This document shows, piece after piece, positions 28,307-36,855 of a stretch of 64,000 nt of DNA. The position numbers were made by a program, and so were the translations under genes. How positions within the stretch are numbered: the first letter of the stretch is position 1; every line of letters begins with the position of its first letter. The notes beneath the pieces were generated by a model, which saw nothing but the letters and a program-made list of their open reading frames with translations, was not told the origin of the DNA and searched no databases. Origin of the DNA: Blautia wexlerae (lineage in GTDB: Bacteria > Bacillota > Clostridia > Lachnospirales > Lachnospiraceae); contig NZ_JAAIMY010000007.1 in assembly GCF_013300825.1 (NCBI RefSeq), forward strand, positions 1 through 64,000. The letters run 5' to 3'.

Positions 28307-29107
28307 ATGAGTACAGTTTTGCCAAGAGAAGAAGCAGTAGAAACAATTTTTTCTAAAATTTTGGCTTCGCCGGAAGCATCCGGACGATTAAGCGGAGTTT
28401 TTTATGACCATATAGATGACGACCATCGTCTGACAGATAATGACAGAGATCATTTCCTGCAGGTATTGTTTCATGCGTACCAGAACGGTGATATCAGTGC
28501 ACTGCTGTTGGAATTATGCGGCAGAAGTATGTTTGACCTGTTAAGGGAGGCTTATCTGATCCCGAAGAAATTCCACGGAAAAGCAGGAGAGAACCCGGTG
28601 CTCCTTACAGATGCAGCCGGAGAACTTCTTCCCGGAGAAAAGGTTTCAGCCAGAGAATATGCAAAATTCAAGGAAACATATGAACATCATGAATGTGCCC
28701 CCAGATCTGCGCTGTATCTTGCAGATGGTTATGATCTTGTCCGTACCTATACAGAAGGTCTGAACATTACAGAAGAAAAAGATAACCGTAAACGTGGTGT
28801 TCTGGTTCTTTATGCACTTCCCGACACCTGTAAACTGGGTCTGACAGAAGCACAGGCATATGCCGTTGTATGGGATGCTTTCCAGAAGATTCAGGAAGAA
28901 GCCCCAAGAGCCATGGTATACTACGGACAGGAAACAGGTCTGAAGAAAGAGAATCCGGATAAACCCTATGATGAAATTGGAATTCTTCTTCCTATCCATG
29001 AATTTGAGAAAAAAATGCTGCAGCATTTAGACGAGATTGACGGAATCGTACTGGCATGCAGAGAGAAAATGATGGAGAAAGCAGGAAATGACAGTCTGCA
29101 GCTTTAA
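28307..29107 (+). CDS. Conserved-looking hypothetical protein
   Basis: I do not recognise a family. The 266-aa protein is soluble and acidic, has no signal peptide or membrane segment, and has a typical composition and codon use. The N-terminal part is helical (REEAVETIFSKIL). A late aromatic segment (TEAQAYAVVWDAFQKI) is also probably helical. AGGGGAAG lies before the ATG. The next gene (ThrE-type exporter) is 68 bases downstream, with no terminator seen between them, so co-transcription is possible. Confidence 0.7.
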   Translation: MSTVLPREEAVETIFSKILASPEASGRLSGVFYDHIDDDHRLTDNDRDHFLQVLFHAYQNGDISALLLELCGRSMFDLLREAYLIPKKFHGKAGENPVLLTDAAGELLPGEKVSAREYAKFKETYEHHECAPRSALYLADGYDLVRTYTEGLNITEEKDNRKRGVLVLYALPDTCKLGLTEAQAYAVVWDAFQKIQEEAPRAMVYYGQETGLKKENPDKPYDEIGILLPIHEFEKKMLQHLDEIDGIVLACREKMMEKAGNDSLQL

Positions 29108-29115
29108 CAAATTAA

Positions 29116-29145
29116 GCAAGTAGCAAAGCGGATGATTTTATCCGA
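29116..29145. repeat. Intergenic repeat copy 1 (AAGTAGCAAAGCGGAT type)
   Basis: Contains AAGTAGCAAAGCGGAT; 14 of 16 bases match the copy at 38843. The CGGAT...ATCCG ends can form a small hairpin. Related copies at 31936, 38843 and 42991. Confidence 0.35.
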
Positions 29146-29175
29146 TTGACAATATAGAATGAGGAAGTGAGAAAA

Positions 29176-30507
29176 ATGCCGCAGGAAGTGATTAAAAAGA
29201 ACCATATGGATGTTGCCTGGCATGAGTATACAGATGAAAATGGGGAAAATGTACCAGTTGTAGATTCCAGCATCGCAGAGAAAGCATCCGTTATCGGACG
29301 TGTGGGGATTATGTTTCTCTCATGCGGTACCGGAGCATGGAGAGTGAGAAGTTCCATGAATACACTGGCAGAAGCACTTGGCATTACGTGTACGGCGGAT
29401 ATTGGTCTGATGTCCATTGAATATACATGTTATGACGGAGAAAATGGTTTTACCCAGTCGTTGTGCCTGACTAATACAGGCGTAAATACTTTGAAGTTAA
29501 ATCGTCTGGAACACTTTATCCGAAACTTTGAAAAAGAAGGAAAACATATGTCAGGAGAACAGCTGCATACATTTCTTGACAATATTGAAAAAACACATGG
29601 TCTATATTCCCCGCCTGCACTGGGACTTGCTGCAGCGATCGCATGCTGCGGATTTACATTCCTTCTTGGGGGCGGTCCGATCGAGATGTTCTGTGCATTT
29701 GTCGGGGCAGGAATTGGAAATTATCTCCGTTGCAAACTGACCAAACACCATTTTACATTGTTCTTATGTATTGTGTCTTCTGTATCTCTGGCATGTTTTG
29801 CATATGCAGGTCTGCTCAAACTTGGAGAAATATTATTTGGTATTTCTGTTCAGCACGAAGCGGGATATATCTGTGCAATGCTCTTTATCATACCGGGATT
29901 TCCGTTTATTACCAGTGGTATTGATCTTGCAAAACTGGATATGCGTTCAGGAATAGAACGTCTGACTTATGCTTTGATCGTTATTCTGGTAGCTACTATG
30001 TCAGCATGGATCATGGCACTGATCCTGCATTTGAAACCTGTAGATTTTATAAAACTTTTACTGTCAACAGAGCAGTGGATCTTATTCAGGCTTCTTGCAA
30101 GTTTCTGCGGAGTGTTTGGATTCTCTATCATGTTTAACAGCCCGGTTCGTCTGGCAGTCGCAGCAGCCGGGATAGGAGCAGTTGCCAATACTCTGAGACT
30201 GGAACTGGTAGACCTTGCAAATATTCCTCCTGCTGCAGCCGCATTTATTGGTGCACTTACTGCGGGACTTCTGGCGTCCCTGCTGAAGAATAAAGTCGGA
30301 TATCCAAGGATATCTGTAACAGTTCCCTCAATCGTTATCATGGTTCCGGGATTATATTTATACAGAGGATTTTATAATCTTGGTATTATGTCATTATCAG
30401 TAGCTGCATCCTGGTTTGCGTCTGCGATCCTTATTATTGCAGCGTTGCCATTAGGGCTAATCTTTGCACGTATTCTGACAGATAAAGCTTTCAGATACTG
30501 TACTTAA
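29176..30507 (+). CDS. ThrE-type threonine/serine exporter, fused form
   Basis: A 443-aa membrane protein combining both ThrE modules: an N-terminal cytoplasmic DUF1212 domain (about 1-115; GTGAWRVRSSMNTLAEAL) and about ten membrane segments covering ThrE and the ThrE_2 (PF12821) half, with PGFPFITSG and PGLYLYRGFY at equivalent places in the two halves. The fused arrangement is as in Corynebacterium ThrE; many Firmicutes split it over two genes. Substrate is inferred. The ATG at 29176 is preferred over a GTG at 29167 because of the GAGGAAGTGAG spacing. Confidence 0.88.
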   Translation: MPQEVIKKNHMDVAWHEYTDENGENVPVVDSSIAEKASVIGRVGIMFLSCGTGAWRVRSSMNTLAEALGITCTADIGLMSIEYTCYDGENGFTQSLCLTNTGVNTLKLNRLEHFIRNFEKEGKHMSGEQLHTFLDNIEKTHGLYSPPALGLAAAIACCGFTFLLGGGPIEMFCAFVGAGIGNYLRCKLTKHHFTLFLCIVSSVSLACFAYAGLLKLGEILFGISVQHEAGYICAMLFIIPGFPFITSGIDLAKLDMRSGIERLTYALIVILVATMSAWIMALILHLKPVDFIKLLLSTEQWILFRLLASFCGVFGFSIMFNSPVRLAVAAAGIGAVANTLRLELVDLANIPPAAAAFIGALTAGLLASLLKNKVGYPRISVTVPSIVIMVPGLYLYRGFYNLGIMSLSVAASWFASAILIIAALPLGLIFARILTDKAFRYCT

Positions 30508-30525
30508 CCGAATCAAAAATCAGGG

Positions 30526-30580
30526 AAATACCCAACCACTGCTTAAATTGCAAAAAGCAATAAGCAGTGGTTGGGTATTT
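30526..30580 (+). terminator. Long perfect hairpin after the exporter
   Basis: 20-bp perfect stem (30526-30545 with 30561-30580), extended inside the loop by TTGC/GCAA. It lacks a T-run, so it may be a Rho-independent terminator of the imperfect kind or a transcript-end stabiliser. Confidence 0.6.
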
Positions 30581-30701
30581 GCTCGTGCAAGTATCTACTC
30601 CAATAGGAAAATGTGAAAATTATATCAAACTAACAAACAATTTTATGCTTCCAAACAAATATTTAAACGAAAAAATTGTTCAGATTTCTGTACAAAAGCT
30701 C

Positions 30702-30730
30702 TTGTCAATTTTTTGACAATGTGTTATCAT
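30702..30730 (+). promoter_or_regulatory. ldh promoter with Rex-type operator on the -35
   Basis: TTGTCA (-35, 30702), a 17-bp spacer and TATCAT (-10, 30725). The palindrome TTGTCAATTTTTTGACAA (30702-30719) fits TTGTnAA-N4-TTnACAA, the Rex pattern. Rex is an NADH-sensing repressor that typically controls ldh in Gram-positive bacteria, so NADH-induced expression is expected. Confidence 0.65.
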
Positions 30731-30771
30731 TAAGACGTCAATTTTGTTAGGAGAAAAGGAGTATTAAGATT

Positions 30772-31722
30772 ATGAGCAGTAAAATTACTATCATTGGAGC
30801 CGGCAGTGTCGGTGCCACCATCGCGTACACTTTATCAAGTCAGGATATTGCATCTGAAATCGTTCTGATCGATATCAATAAACAGAAAGCAGAAGGCGAA
30901 GTTCTGGATATCATTCAGGGAACCTGCTTCAGAGATCCTATTTCCATCATTGCCGGAGATTATGAAGATGCCAAAGACTCTGACATCGTTATCATCACAT
31001 CTGGTATCGCACGTAAACCGGGACAGACGAGACTTGAACTTACACAGACAAACGTAAATATCCTTAAGTCCATCACACCGGAGATTGTAAAGGCTGCACC
31101 AAATGCTCTTTACCTGATCGTAAGCAATCCGGTCGATATTATGACTTATGTATTTACAAAGATTTCCGGACTTCCGGAGAACCAGATCCTTGGTTCCGGT
31201 ACCATCCTTGACTCTGCACGTCTGCGTTGCGGATTATCCGAGCACTTCCAGATTGCACAGAGTAACATCCATGCTTATGTATTTGGTGAACATGGCGATA
31301 CATCCTTTATTCCATGGTCCGGAGCTTATATTTCCGGTGTAAGTGTGGATGAATACTATGAACTGGAGAAAAAGCTCGGAAAAGATATCGAGCCGATCGA
31401 CAAAGAAGCAATGCTTCAGTATGTACAGAAATCCGGCGGCGAGATCATCTCCAAGAAAGGTGCAACTTTCTATGCAGTATCTTCCTCTGTATGCAAACTT
31501 TGCAGCCTGCTGGTATCTTCTTCCGAATCTATTTCCACAGTTTCTACCATGATGCATGGAGAATATGGAATTGAAGATGTATGCTTAAGTACTTTAACTC
31601 TGGTAGGACCAAACGGTGTGCAGGGTAAAGTTCCAATGAGAATGAACAAAGCTGAAATCGAACAGCTTCAGAAGAGTGCGGATGCACTCAAAGAAATTAT
31701 TGCTCAGATTGACCTTGATTAA
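30772..31722 (+). CDS. ldh: L-lactate dehydrogenase
   Basis: Reduces pyruvate to L-lactate with NADH. The 316-aa protein has the NAD site GAGSVGAT (residues 9-16), the catalytic His in GEHGDTSF (His174), and a substrate loop TSGIARKPGQTR with the Gln/Arg typical of lactate rather than malate specificity. A monocistronic unit with its own promoter and hairpin. AGGAGAAAAGGAG precedes the ATG. Confidence 0.95.
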   Translation: MSSKITIIGAGSVGATIAYTLSSQDIASEIVLIDINKQKAEGEVLDIIQGTCFRDPISIIAGDYEDAKDSDIVIITSGIARKPGQTRLELTQTNVNILKSITPEIVKAAPNALYLIVSNPVDIMTYVFTKISGLPENQILGSGTILDSARLRCGLSEHFQIAQSNIHAYVFGEHGDTSFIPWSGAYISGVSVDEYYELEKKLGKDIEPIDKEAMLQYVQKSGGEIISKKGATFYAVSSSVCKLCSLLVSSSESISTVSTMMHGEYGIEDVCLSTLTLVGPNGVQGKVPMRMNKAEIEQLQKSADALKEIIAQIDLD

Positions 31723-31740
31723 TCATAAATCAGACGAATG

Positions 31741-31778
31741 ATCCGGGAGAGTGAGAAAGTCACCTCACTCTTCCGGAT
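31741..31778 (+). terminator. Hairpin terminator of ldh
   Basis: A 15-bp stem with one wobble (ATCCGGGAGAGTGAG / CTCACTCTTCCGGAT) and an 8-base loop; the T-rich CTCCTTTTTT follows 20 bases later. The stretch 31779-32280 has no gene: it holds a repeat copy, the hdr promoter and a long leader. Confidence 0.6.
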
Positions 31779-31935
31779 AACAGAAAGTTACTGTTTACTC
31801 CTTTTTTATTCATGAGTCAAAATTCCATCTTGCAGCGGAGGCAAAGGAGTTTTGACTGTTATGAATTAAAACAGAAATGGAAAAAGGCATTGTTTTTTCA
31901 GGTTTCTGAAACGAAAGTCTGATTATGAGTAATAT

Positions 31936-31965
31936 GAGTAAATAGAAAAGCGGATGACTTAATCT
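31936..31965. repeat. Intergenic repeat copy 2 (AGCGGAT type)
   Basis: GAGTAAATAGAAAAGCGGATGACTT, a diverged relative of the copies at 29118, 38843 and 42991. Confidence 0.25.
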
Positions 31966-32037
31966 GTTTGAAAAAGTTAATTTAGATCAGGAAGAGATAA
32001 GCAGAGGTGTTGATGCAAAAAAAAAATCAAAAACCTC

Positions 32038-32066
32038 TTGTTAAAATGTTATCAATATGATATAAT
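32038..32066 (+). promoter_or_regulatory. hdr-flx-frd operon promoter with Rex box
   Basis: TTGTTA (-35, 32038), 17-bp spacer, TATAAT (-10, 32061). The sequence TTGTTAAAATGTTATCAA (32038-32055) matches the clostridial Rex box TTGTTAA-N4-TTAACAA at 13 of 14 positions and starts on the first base of the -35, exactly as at ldh. Repression at low NADH/NAD+ is the natural prediction. Confidence 0.7.
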
Positions 32067-32198
32067 ATATGTCGGAAATCGAGCTGATACACTCCTTTAA
32101 TTGCGGAGGAAGGGTGTGCGAACTCTTTTATTTTCTATGTCTCAAAAAAGATATAAAAAGTAATTGTATTAGACTTGATTTATATTTTTGCCTATACA

Positions 32199-32216
32199 TT
32201 GTTAAAAAAATGACAA
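32199..32216 (+). promoter_or_regulatory. Second Rex-like site in the hdr leader
   Basis: TTGTTAAAAAAATGACAA matches the Rex box at 12 of 14 positions. It lies about 130 bp downstream of the -10 and 65 bp before hdrB, where a bound repressor could act as a road-block. Confidence 0.4.
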
Positions 32217-32280
32217 AGATTAGCAGGCACTAACTGCAACACGAATTTACCTGAACAACTAAGAAAGGATAATGTTAAGT

Positions 32281-33075
32281 ATGAAGTACAGTTATTATCC
32301 GGGTTGTACCCTGAGAAACAAGGCGAAAGATCTGGACGAATATGCCAGAGCCAGCGCCAGAGCACTTGGGTTTGAACTGGAAGAGATCGAAGACTGGCAG
32401 TGCTGCGGAGGTGTTTATCCTCTGGGAACTGACGAGATCGCTACGAAGCTTTCTTCCGTACGTGCTCTCAATCAGGCCAAAGAAAAGGGCCAGGATCTGG
32501 TAACAATCTGCTCTGCCTGTCATCACGTGATCAAACGTGTCAATGACGATATGAAAAATGTGGAAGATATCCGCACCAGAGCAAACAATTACATGCAGCT
32601 TGACGAGCCATACGAAGGGGAAACCACAGTACTCCATTATCTGGAAGTACTTCGCGACAAAGTCGGTTTTGACAAGCTGAAAGAGAAAGTAGTAAACCCG
32701 CTTACAGGAAAGAAAATCGGAGCTTATTACGGATGTCTTTTATTACGTCCGGGCAAGATCATGGCATTCGATGATCCTGAGAATCCGACCATCATGGAAG
32801 ATTTCATCCGTGCACTTGGTGCAGAACCGGTGGTCTATCCGTACAGAAACGAATGCTGCGGCGGATACATTTCTCTGAAAGAAAAAGAAATGTCCCAGAA
32901 CATGTGTCAGAAGATCGAAGACAGTGCGAAAGGCTTTGGCGCAGATATGCTGATCACAGCCTGTCCATTGTGTAAATATAATTTAAATAAAAACGCTTCC
33001 AGCGAACTGCCTGTATATTATTTCACAGAGCTCCTTGCAGAAGCCCTCGGAGTAAAAGAGGAGGTGGCAAAATGA
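32281..33075 (+). CDS. hdrB: HdrB-like heterodisulfide reductase subunit
   Basis: 264-aa protein with two CCG domains, the non-cubane [4Fe-4S]-binding units of HdrB: first WQCCGG with CSACHH, second ECCGGY with CPLCKY. In methanogens HdrB reduces a disulfide; in bacteria lacking CoM/CoB the acceptor is unknown. MKYSYYPGC is the family's usual N terminus, so the second ATG (32281) is chosen although AAAGGA is rather far (11 bases); the first ATG at 32272 has AAAGGA too close. It overlaps hdrC by 4 bases and opens the operon. Confidence 0.9.
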   Translation: MKYSYYPGCTLRNKAKDLDEYARASARALGFELEEIEDWQCCGGVYPLGTDEIATKLSSVRALNQAKEKGQDLVTICSACHHVIKRVNDDMKNVEDIRTRANNYMQLDEPYEGETTVLHYLEVLRDKVGFDKLKEKVVNPLTGKKIGAYYGCLLLRPGKIMAFDDPENPTIMEDFIRALGAEPVVYPYRNECCGGYISLKEKEMSQNMCQKIEDSAKGFGADMLITACPLCKYNLNKNASSELPVYYFTELLAEALGVKEEVAK

Positions 33076-33461
33076 GAAACGAACATTCAGCAGCAGAGAA
33101 AATCAAAGAGATCTCGGGAACCAATCCGCTGAAATGTATGAAATGTGGAAAATGTTCTGCTACCTGCCCGTCATTCAATGAAATGGATATCAAGCCACAT
33201 CAGTTTGTATCCTATGTTGTAAACGAAGATATCGAAGCACTTGTCAATTCAAAATCTCTCTGGAAATGCCTTTCCTGCTTTGCCTGCGTAGAGCGTTGTC
33301 CAAGAGATGTAAAACCGGGAAAGATCATCGATGCAGCAAGACAGTTAGTTGTCCGTGAAAAAGGCGGCGATTATCTGAAAGCAGATGAGATACCACAGCT
33401 TCTTGATCCGGAACTGCCACAGCAGCTTCTGGTAAGTGCATTCAGAAGATACAGGAGGTAA
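33072..33461 (+). CDS. hdrC: HdrC-like iron-sulfur subunit
   Basis: 129-aa ferredoxin-like protein with two [4Fe-4S] motifs, CMKCGKCSATCP and CLSCFACVERCP, as in HdrC. It wires HdrA to HdrB. The ATG overlaps the hdrB stop by 4 bases. Confidence 0.92.
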   Translation: MRNEHSAAEKIKEISGTNPLKCMKCGKCSATCPSFNEMDIKPHQFVSYVVNEDIEALVNSKSLWKCLSCFACVERCPRDVKPGKIIDAARQLVVREKGGDYLKADEIPQLLDPELPQQLLVSAFRRYRR

Positions 33462-33467
33462 GCCAGC

Positions 33468-35456
33468 GTGCAGAGAATTGGTGTATTTGTCTGTCATTGC
33501 GGAAGTAATATCGCCGCTACGGTAGATGTAAAAAAAGTTGTTGAATTAGCTGCCAAAGAGCCGGGTGTCGTTCATGCAGAAGACTACCAGTACATGTGCT
33601 CAGAAGCAGGCCAGGCTAAGATTCAGGAAGCCATCAAAGAGAAGAAACTGACAGGCGTCGTTGTCTGTTCATGCTCTCCACGTATGCATGAGGCAACATT
33701 CAGAAAAGCAGCCGAAAGAGCTGGTCTGAACCCATACATGGTGGAGATCGCAAATATCCGTGAGCATTGTTCCTGGATTCACAAGGATATGGAAGAGGCT
33801 ACAAAGAAAGCTGTGATCCTTGCCAGAGCAGCAATCGCAAAAGTGAATTTAAATGCTCCTCTTCAGCCGGGAGAGAGCCGCGTTACAAAGAGAGCCCTGA
33901 TTATCGGCGGCGGTATTGCCGGAATTCAGACAGCCCTGGATATCGCAGATGCAGGATATGAAGTAGATATCGTAGAGAAAACTCCAAGTATCGGCGGAAG
34001 AATGTCCCAGCTTGACAAAACATTCCCGACACTTGACTGTTCTGCATGTATCCTCACACCTAAGATGGTAGAGGCAGCAGCACATGAGAAGATCAATATC
34101 TATACATACAGTGAAGTAGAACATGTCAGCGGTTTCGTAGGTGATTTCACCGTTGATATCAGAAAGAAAGCAAGAAGTGTAAATATGGACAAATGTACAG
34201 GCTGCGGTGTCTGCCAGGAAAAATGTCCGTCCAAGAAGATTCCGAACGAATTTAACAGAGGATTAAATAACAGAACTGCTATTTACACTCCATTTGCACA
34301 GGCAATCCCGAATGTTCCGGTTATCGACCGTGAGAACTGTCTGAAATTTAAAACAGGAAAATGTGGTGTCTGCTCCAAAGTATGTCAGGCAGGAGCCATT
34401 GAATACGATCAGCAGGACGAGATCGTAACACAGAAATATGGTGCCATTGTAGTTGCTACAGGTTTTGATATCATCAAACTTGACAAATACGATGAATATG
34501 CATACAGCCAGAGCAAGGATGTGATCACATCTCTGGAACTGGAACGTATTATGAACGCAGCAGGTCCTACAAAAGGACACTTAGAGCGTCTTTCCGACGG
34601 AAAGGCTCCGAAAGAGCTGGTATTTATCCAGTGTGTGGGAAGCAGATGTTCCGATGACAGAGGAAAGCCATACTGCTCCAAGATCTGCTGTATGTACACA
34701 GCAAAACATGCAATGCTGATTCGTGATAAATATCCGGATACAAATGTAACAGTCTTCTATATTGATGTGCGTACCCCTGGTAAGAACTTCGATGAGTTCT
34801 ACAGAAGAGCTGTAGAGCAGTACGGTGTAAACTACATCAAAGGCCAGGTAGGAAAAGTCATTCCTCAGCCGGACGGAAGCCTTCTTGTACAGGGATCTGA
34901 CCTGATCGACAACAAACAAATCCTTAAGAAAGCAGATATGGTCGTTCTTGCAACAGCTATTGAACCGAACCCGGATGTTCGTAAGATCGCTACCATGCTT
35001 ACGGCAAGTATTGACACAAATAACTTCCTCACAGAAGCTCATGCAAAGCTTCGCCCTGTAGAATCTCCTACAGCAGGTATCTTTCTTTCCGGTGTATGCC
35101 AGGGACCGAAGGATATTCCGGAGACAGTTGCACAGGCCGGTGCTGCAGCAGTTAAGGCAATCGGTCTTCTTGCAAAAGATAAACTGACAACTAACCCATG
35201 TACAGCAAAATCCGATGAACTATTATGTAACGGATGTTCTACATGTGCAAATGTCTGCCCATATGGAGCAATTTCCTATGAGGATAAACAGGTAAATGAC
35301 CACGGTATCCGTGAAACAAGAAGAGTAGCCGTTGTAAATACAGCACTTTGCCAGGGATGCGGCGCTTGTACAGTAGCCTGCCCGTCTGGTGCTATGGATC
35401 TGCAAGGCTTTTCCAACAGACAGATTATCGCGGAGGTAGATGCAATATGTCGATAG
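33468..35456 (+). CDS. hdrA: HdrA-like flavin-containing electron-bifurcating subunit
   Basis: 662-aa core of Hdr complexes. Order: N-terminal HdrA domain (GVFVCHCGSNIAATVDV), FAD Rossmann site (GGGIAGIQTALDIADAG, about residue 147), the family's Cys-rich loop (TLDCSACILTPKM), a [4Fe-4S] motif CTGCGVCQEKCP, a second cluster region near CGVCSKVC, and two C-terminal ferredoxin motifs (CNGCSTCANVCP and CQGCGACTVACP). In characterised complexes the HdrA FAD splits electron pairs between a low- and a high-potential acceptor. The start is GTG with AGGAGGT upstream. Confidence 0.93.
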   Translation: MQRIGVFVCHCGSNIAATVDVKKVVELAAKEPGVVHAEDYQYMCSEAGQAKIQEAIKEKKLTGVVVCSCSPRMHEATFRKAAERAGLNPYMVEIANIREHCSWIHKDMEEATKKAVILARAAIAKVNLNAPLQPGESRVTKRALIIGGGIAGIQTALDIADAGYEVDIVEKTPSIGGRMSQLDKTFPTLDCSACILTPKMVEAAAHEKINIYTYSEVEHVSGFVGDFTVDIRKKARSVNMDKCTGCGVCQEKCPSKKIPNEFNRGLNNRTAIYTPFAQAIPNVPVIDRENCLKFKTGKCGVCSKVCQAGAIEYDQQDEIVTQKYGAIVVATGFDIIKLDKYDEYAYSQSKDVITSLELERIMNAAGPTKGHLERLSDGKAPKELVFIQCVGSRCSDDRGKPYCSKICCMYTAKHAMLIRDKYPDTNVTVFYIDVRTPGKNFDEFYRRAVEQYGVNYIKGQVGKVIPQPDGSLLVQGSDLIDNKQILKKADMVVLATAIEPNPDVRKIATMLTASIDTNNFLTEAHAKLRPVESPTAGIFLSGVCQGPKDIPETVAQAGAAAVKAIGLLAKDKLTTNPCTAKSDELLCNGCSTCANVCPYGAISYEDKQVNDHGIRETRRVAVVNTALCQGCGACTVACPSGAMDLQGFSNRQIIAEVDAICR

Positions 35457-35890
35457 AAACAAACGAAGAATTCAGACCTAAGATTGTAGCATTCTGCTGT
35501 AACTGGTGTAGTTACGCAGGTGCAGACCTTGCAGGAAGCAGCCGTCTTTCTTACCCGGCTGACGTAAAGATCATCCGTGTTCCATGTTCCTGCCGTGTCA
35601 ATCCAATGTTCATCCTCCGTGCTTTTGAGAAAGGTGCTGACGGTGTGATCATGTGTGGATGTCATCCTGGAGACTGTCATTACAGCACAGGTAACTACTA
35701 TGCAAGAAGACGTATGACACTTCTTTTCTCCATGCTGGACTACATCGGTGTGGAAAACGGAAGAACACGAGTAGAATGGGTTTCCGCTGCTGAAGGTGTG
35801 AAATTCTCCCAGACTATGAATGAGTTTGTAGAGAAGATCCATTCACTCGGTAAGAACGTAAGATTGGAGGATTTAAGATGCAGGAGCTGA
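35447..35890 (+). CDS. flxD: FlxD/MvhD-like [2Fe-2S] subunit
   Basis: 147-aa protein of the MvhD family (methyl-viologen-reducing hydrogenase delta subunit), which links an electron-input module to HdrA. Conserved cysteines are in AFCCNWCSYAGAD, PCSCRV and MCGCHPGDCHY. The start overlaps the end of hdrA, with CGGAGG upstream. No MvhA/G hydrogenase genes are present; the Flx module plays that part. Confidence 0.9.
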   Translation: MSIETNEEFRPKIVAFCCNWCSYAGADLAGSSRLSYPADVKIIRVPCSCRVNPMFILRAFEKGADGVIMCGCHPGDCHYSTGNYYARRRMTLLFSMLDYIGVENGRTRVEWVSAAEGVKFSQTMNEFVEKIHSLGKNVRLEDLRCRS

Positions 35891-36852
35891 TAAATCGTGC
35901 AAAAGAACTGCTTGCTGACGGTACAGTTGCAAGAGTTCTAGGATGGAAAGCCGGAGATCTGCCTTACAATCCGGAACCGGCTTACTTTGAAACAGAAGAA
36001 TCTCTGAAAGATTTTGTATATAACGGATTCTGCGGTGCAAACTTAAGCAAATATATGATCGAAGCTTCCAAACTGGAAGGCAAGACACTGGTTTGTTTAA
36101 AACCATGTGATACATACAGCTTTAATCAGCTGATCAAAGAGCATCGTGTAGACCGTGAGAAAGCTTATATCATTGGTGTTGGATGTAAAGGAAAACTGGA
36201 TATCGAGAGAATCCGCAAACAGGGAATCAAAGGTATCGAAAGCATTTCCGGTGCAGAGATCACAGATGAGGCAGAAACACTGACTATTCAGACAATCTAT
36301 GGTGAGAAGACCTGTGCATACAAAGATGCAATGCTTGAAAGATGTCATGTATGTAAAGGAAAAGAACATAAGATTTATGATGAACTTATCGGTGAGTCCA
36401 AAGACACAAAAGATGCAGATCGTTTTGCAGAAGTAGAGAAGATCGAAGCAATGAGCCCGGAAGAAAAATTTGCATTCTTCCAGAGCCAGTTAAGCAAATG
36501 TATCCGCTGCAATGCCTGCCGTAATGTCTGTCCTGCATGCAGCTGCCGTAAATGTGTATTCGACAGCAATAAGTTTGACAGTGCGCAGAAAGCAAACGTG
36601 GACTCTTTCGAAGAGAAGATGTTCCATATCATCCGTGCATTCCATGTGGCAGGAAGATGTACAGACTGCGGCGAATGCAGCAGAGTATGTCCTCAGGGAA
36701 TTCCGCTTCACCTGTTCAATCGTAAATTTATCAAAGATATTGATACATTCTATGGTGAATATCAGGCAGGAGAGGATTCAACATCCAAGGGACCTCTTAC
36801 AAACTTTACATTTGAAGATGTTGAGCCGAGTATCGTGGCAGAAAGGGGATAA
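35878..36852 (+). CDS. FlxC-like iron-sulfur protein
   Basis: 324-aa protein. The N-terminal ~190 residues resemble the Cys-containing domain of F420-hydrogenase beta-type proteins (KPCDTYSFNQLI, GVGCKGK, CHVCKGKEHK). The C-terminal part has two [4Fe-4S] motifs (CIRCNACRNVCP and CTDCGECSRVCP) and further cysteines (CSCRKC). In Desulfovibrio flxABCD-hdrABC the third Flx protein is an iron-sulfur subunit; the assignment as FlxC is by gene order and composition. It overlaps flxD by 13 bases. Confidence 0.72.
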   Translation: MQELINRAKELLADGTVARVLGWKAGDLPYNPEPAYFETEESLKDFVYNGFCGANLSKYMIEASKLEGKTLVCLKPCDTYSFNQLIKEHRVDREKAYIIGVGCKGKLDIERIRKQGIKGIESISGAEITDEAETLTIQTIYGEKTCAYKDAMLERCHVCKGKEHKIYDELIGESKDTKDADRFAEVEKIEAMSPEEKFAFFQSQLSKCIRCNACRNVCPACSCRKCVFDSNKFDSAQKANVDSFEEKMFHIIRAFHVAGRCTDCGECSRVCPQGIPLHLFNRKFIKDIDTFYGEYQAGEDSTSKGPLTNFTFEDVEPSIVAERG

Positions 36853-36855
36853 TGT

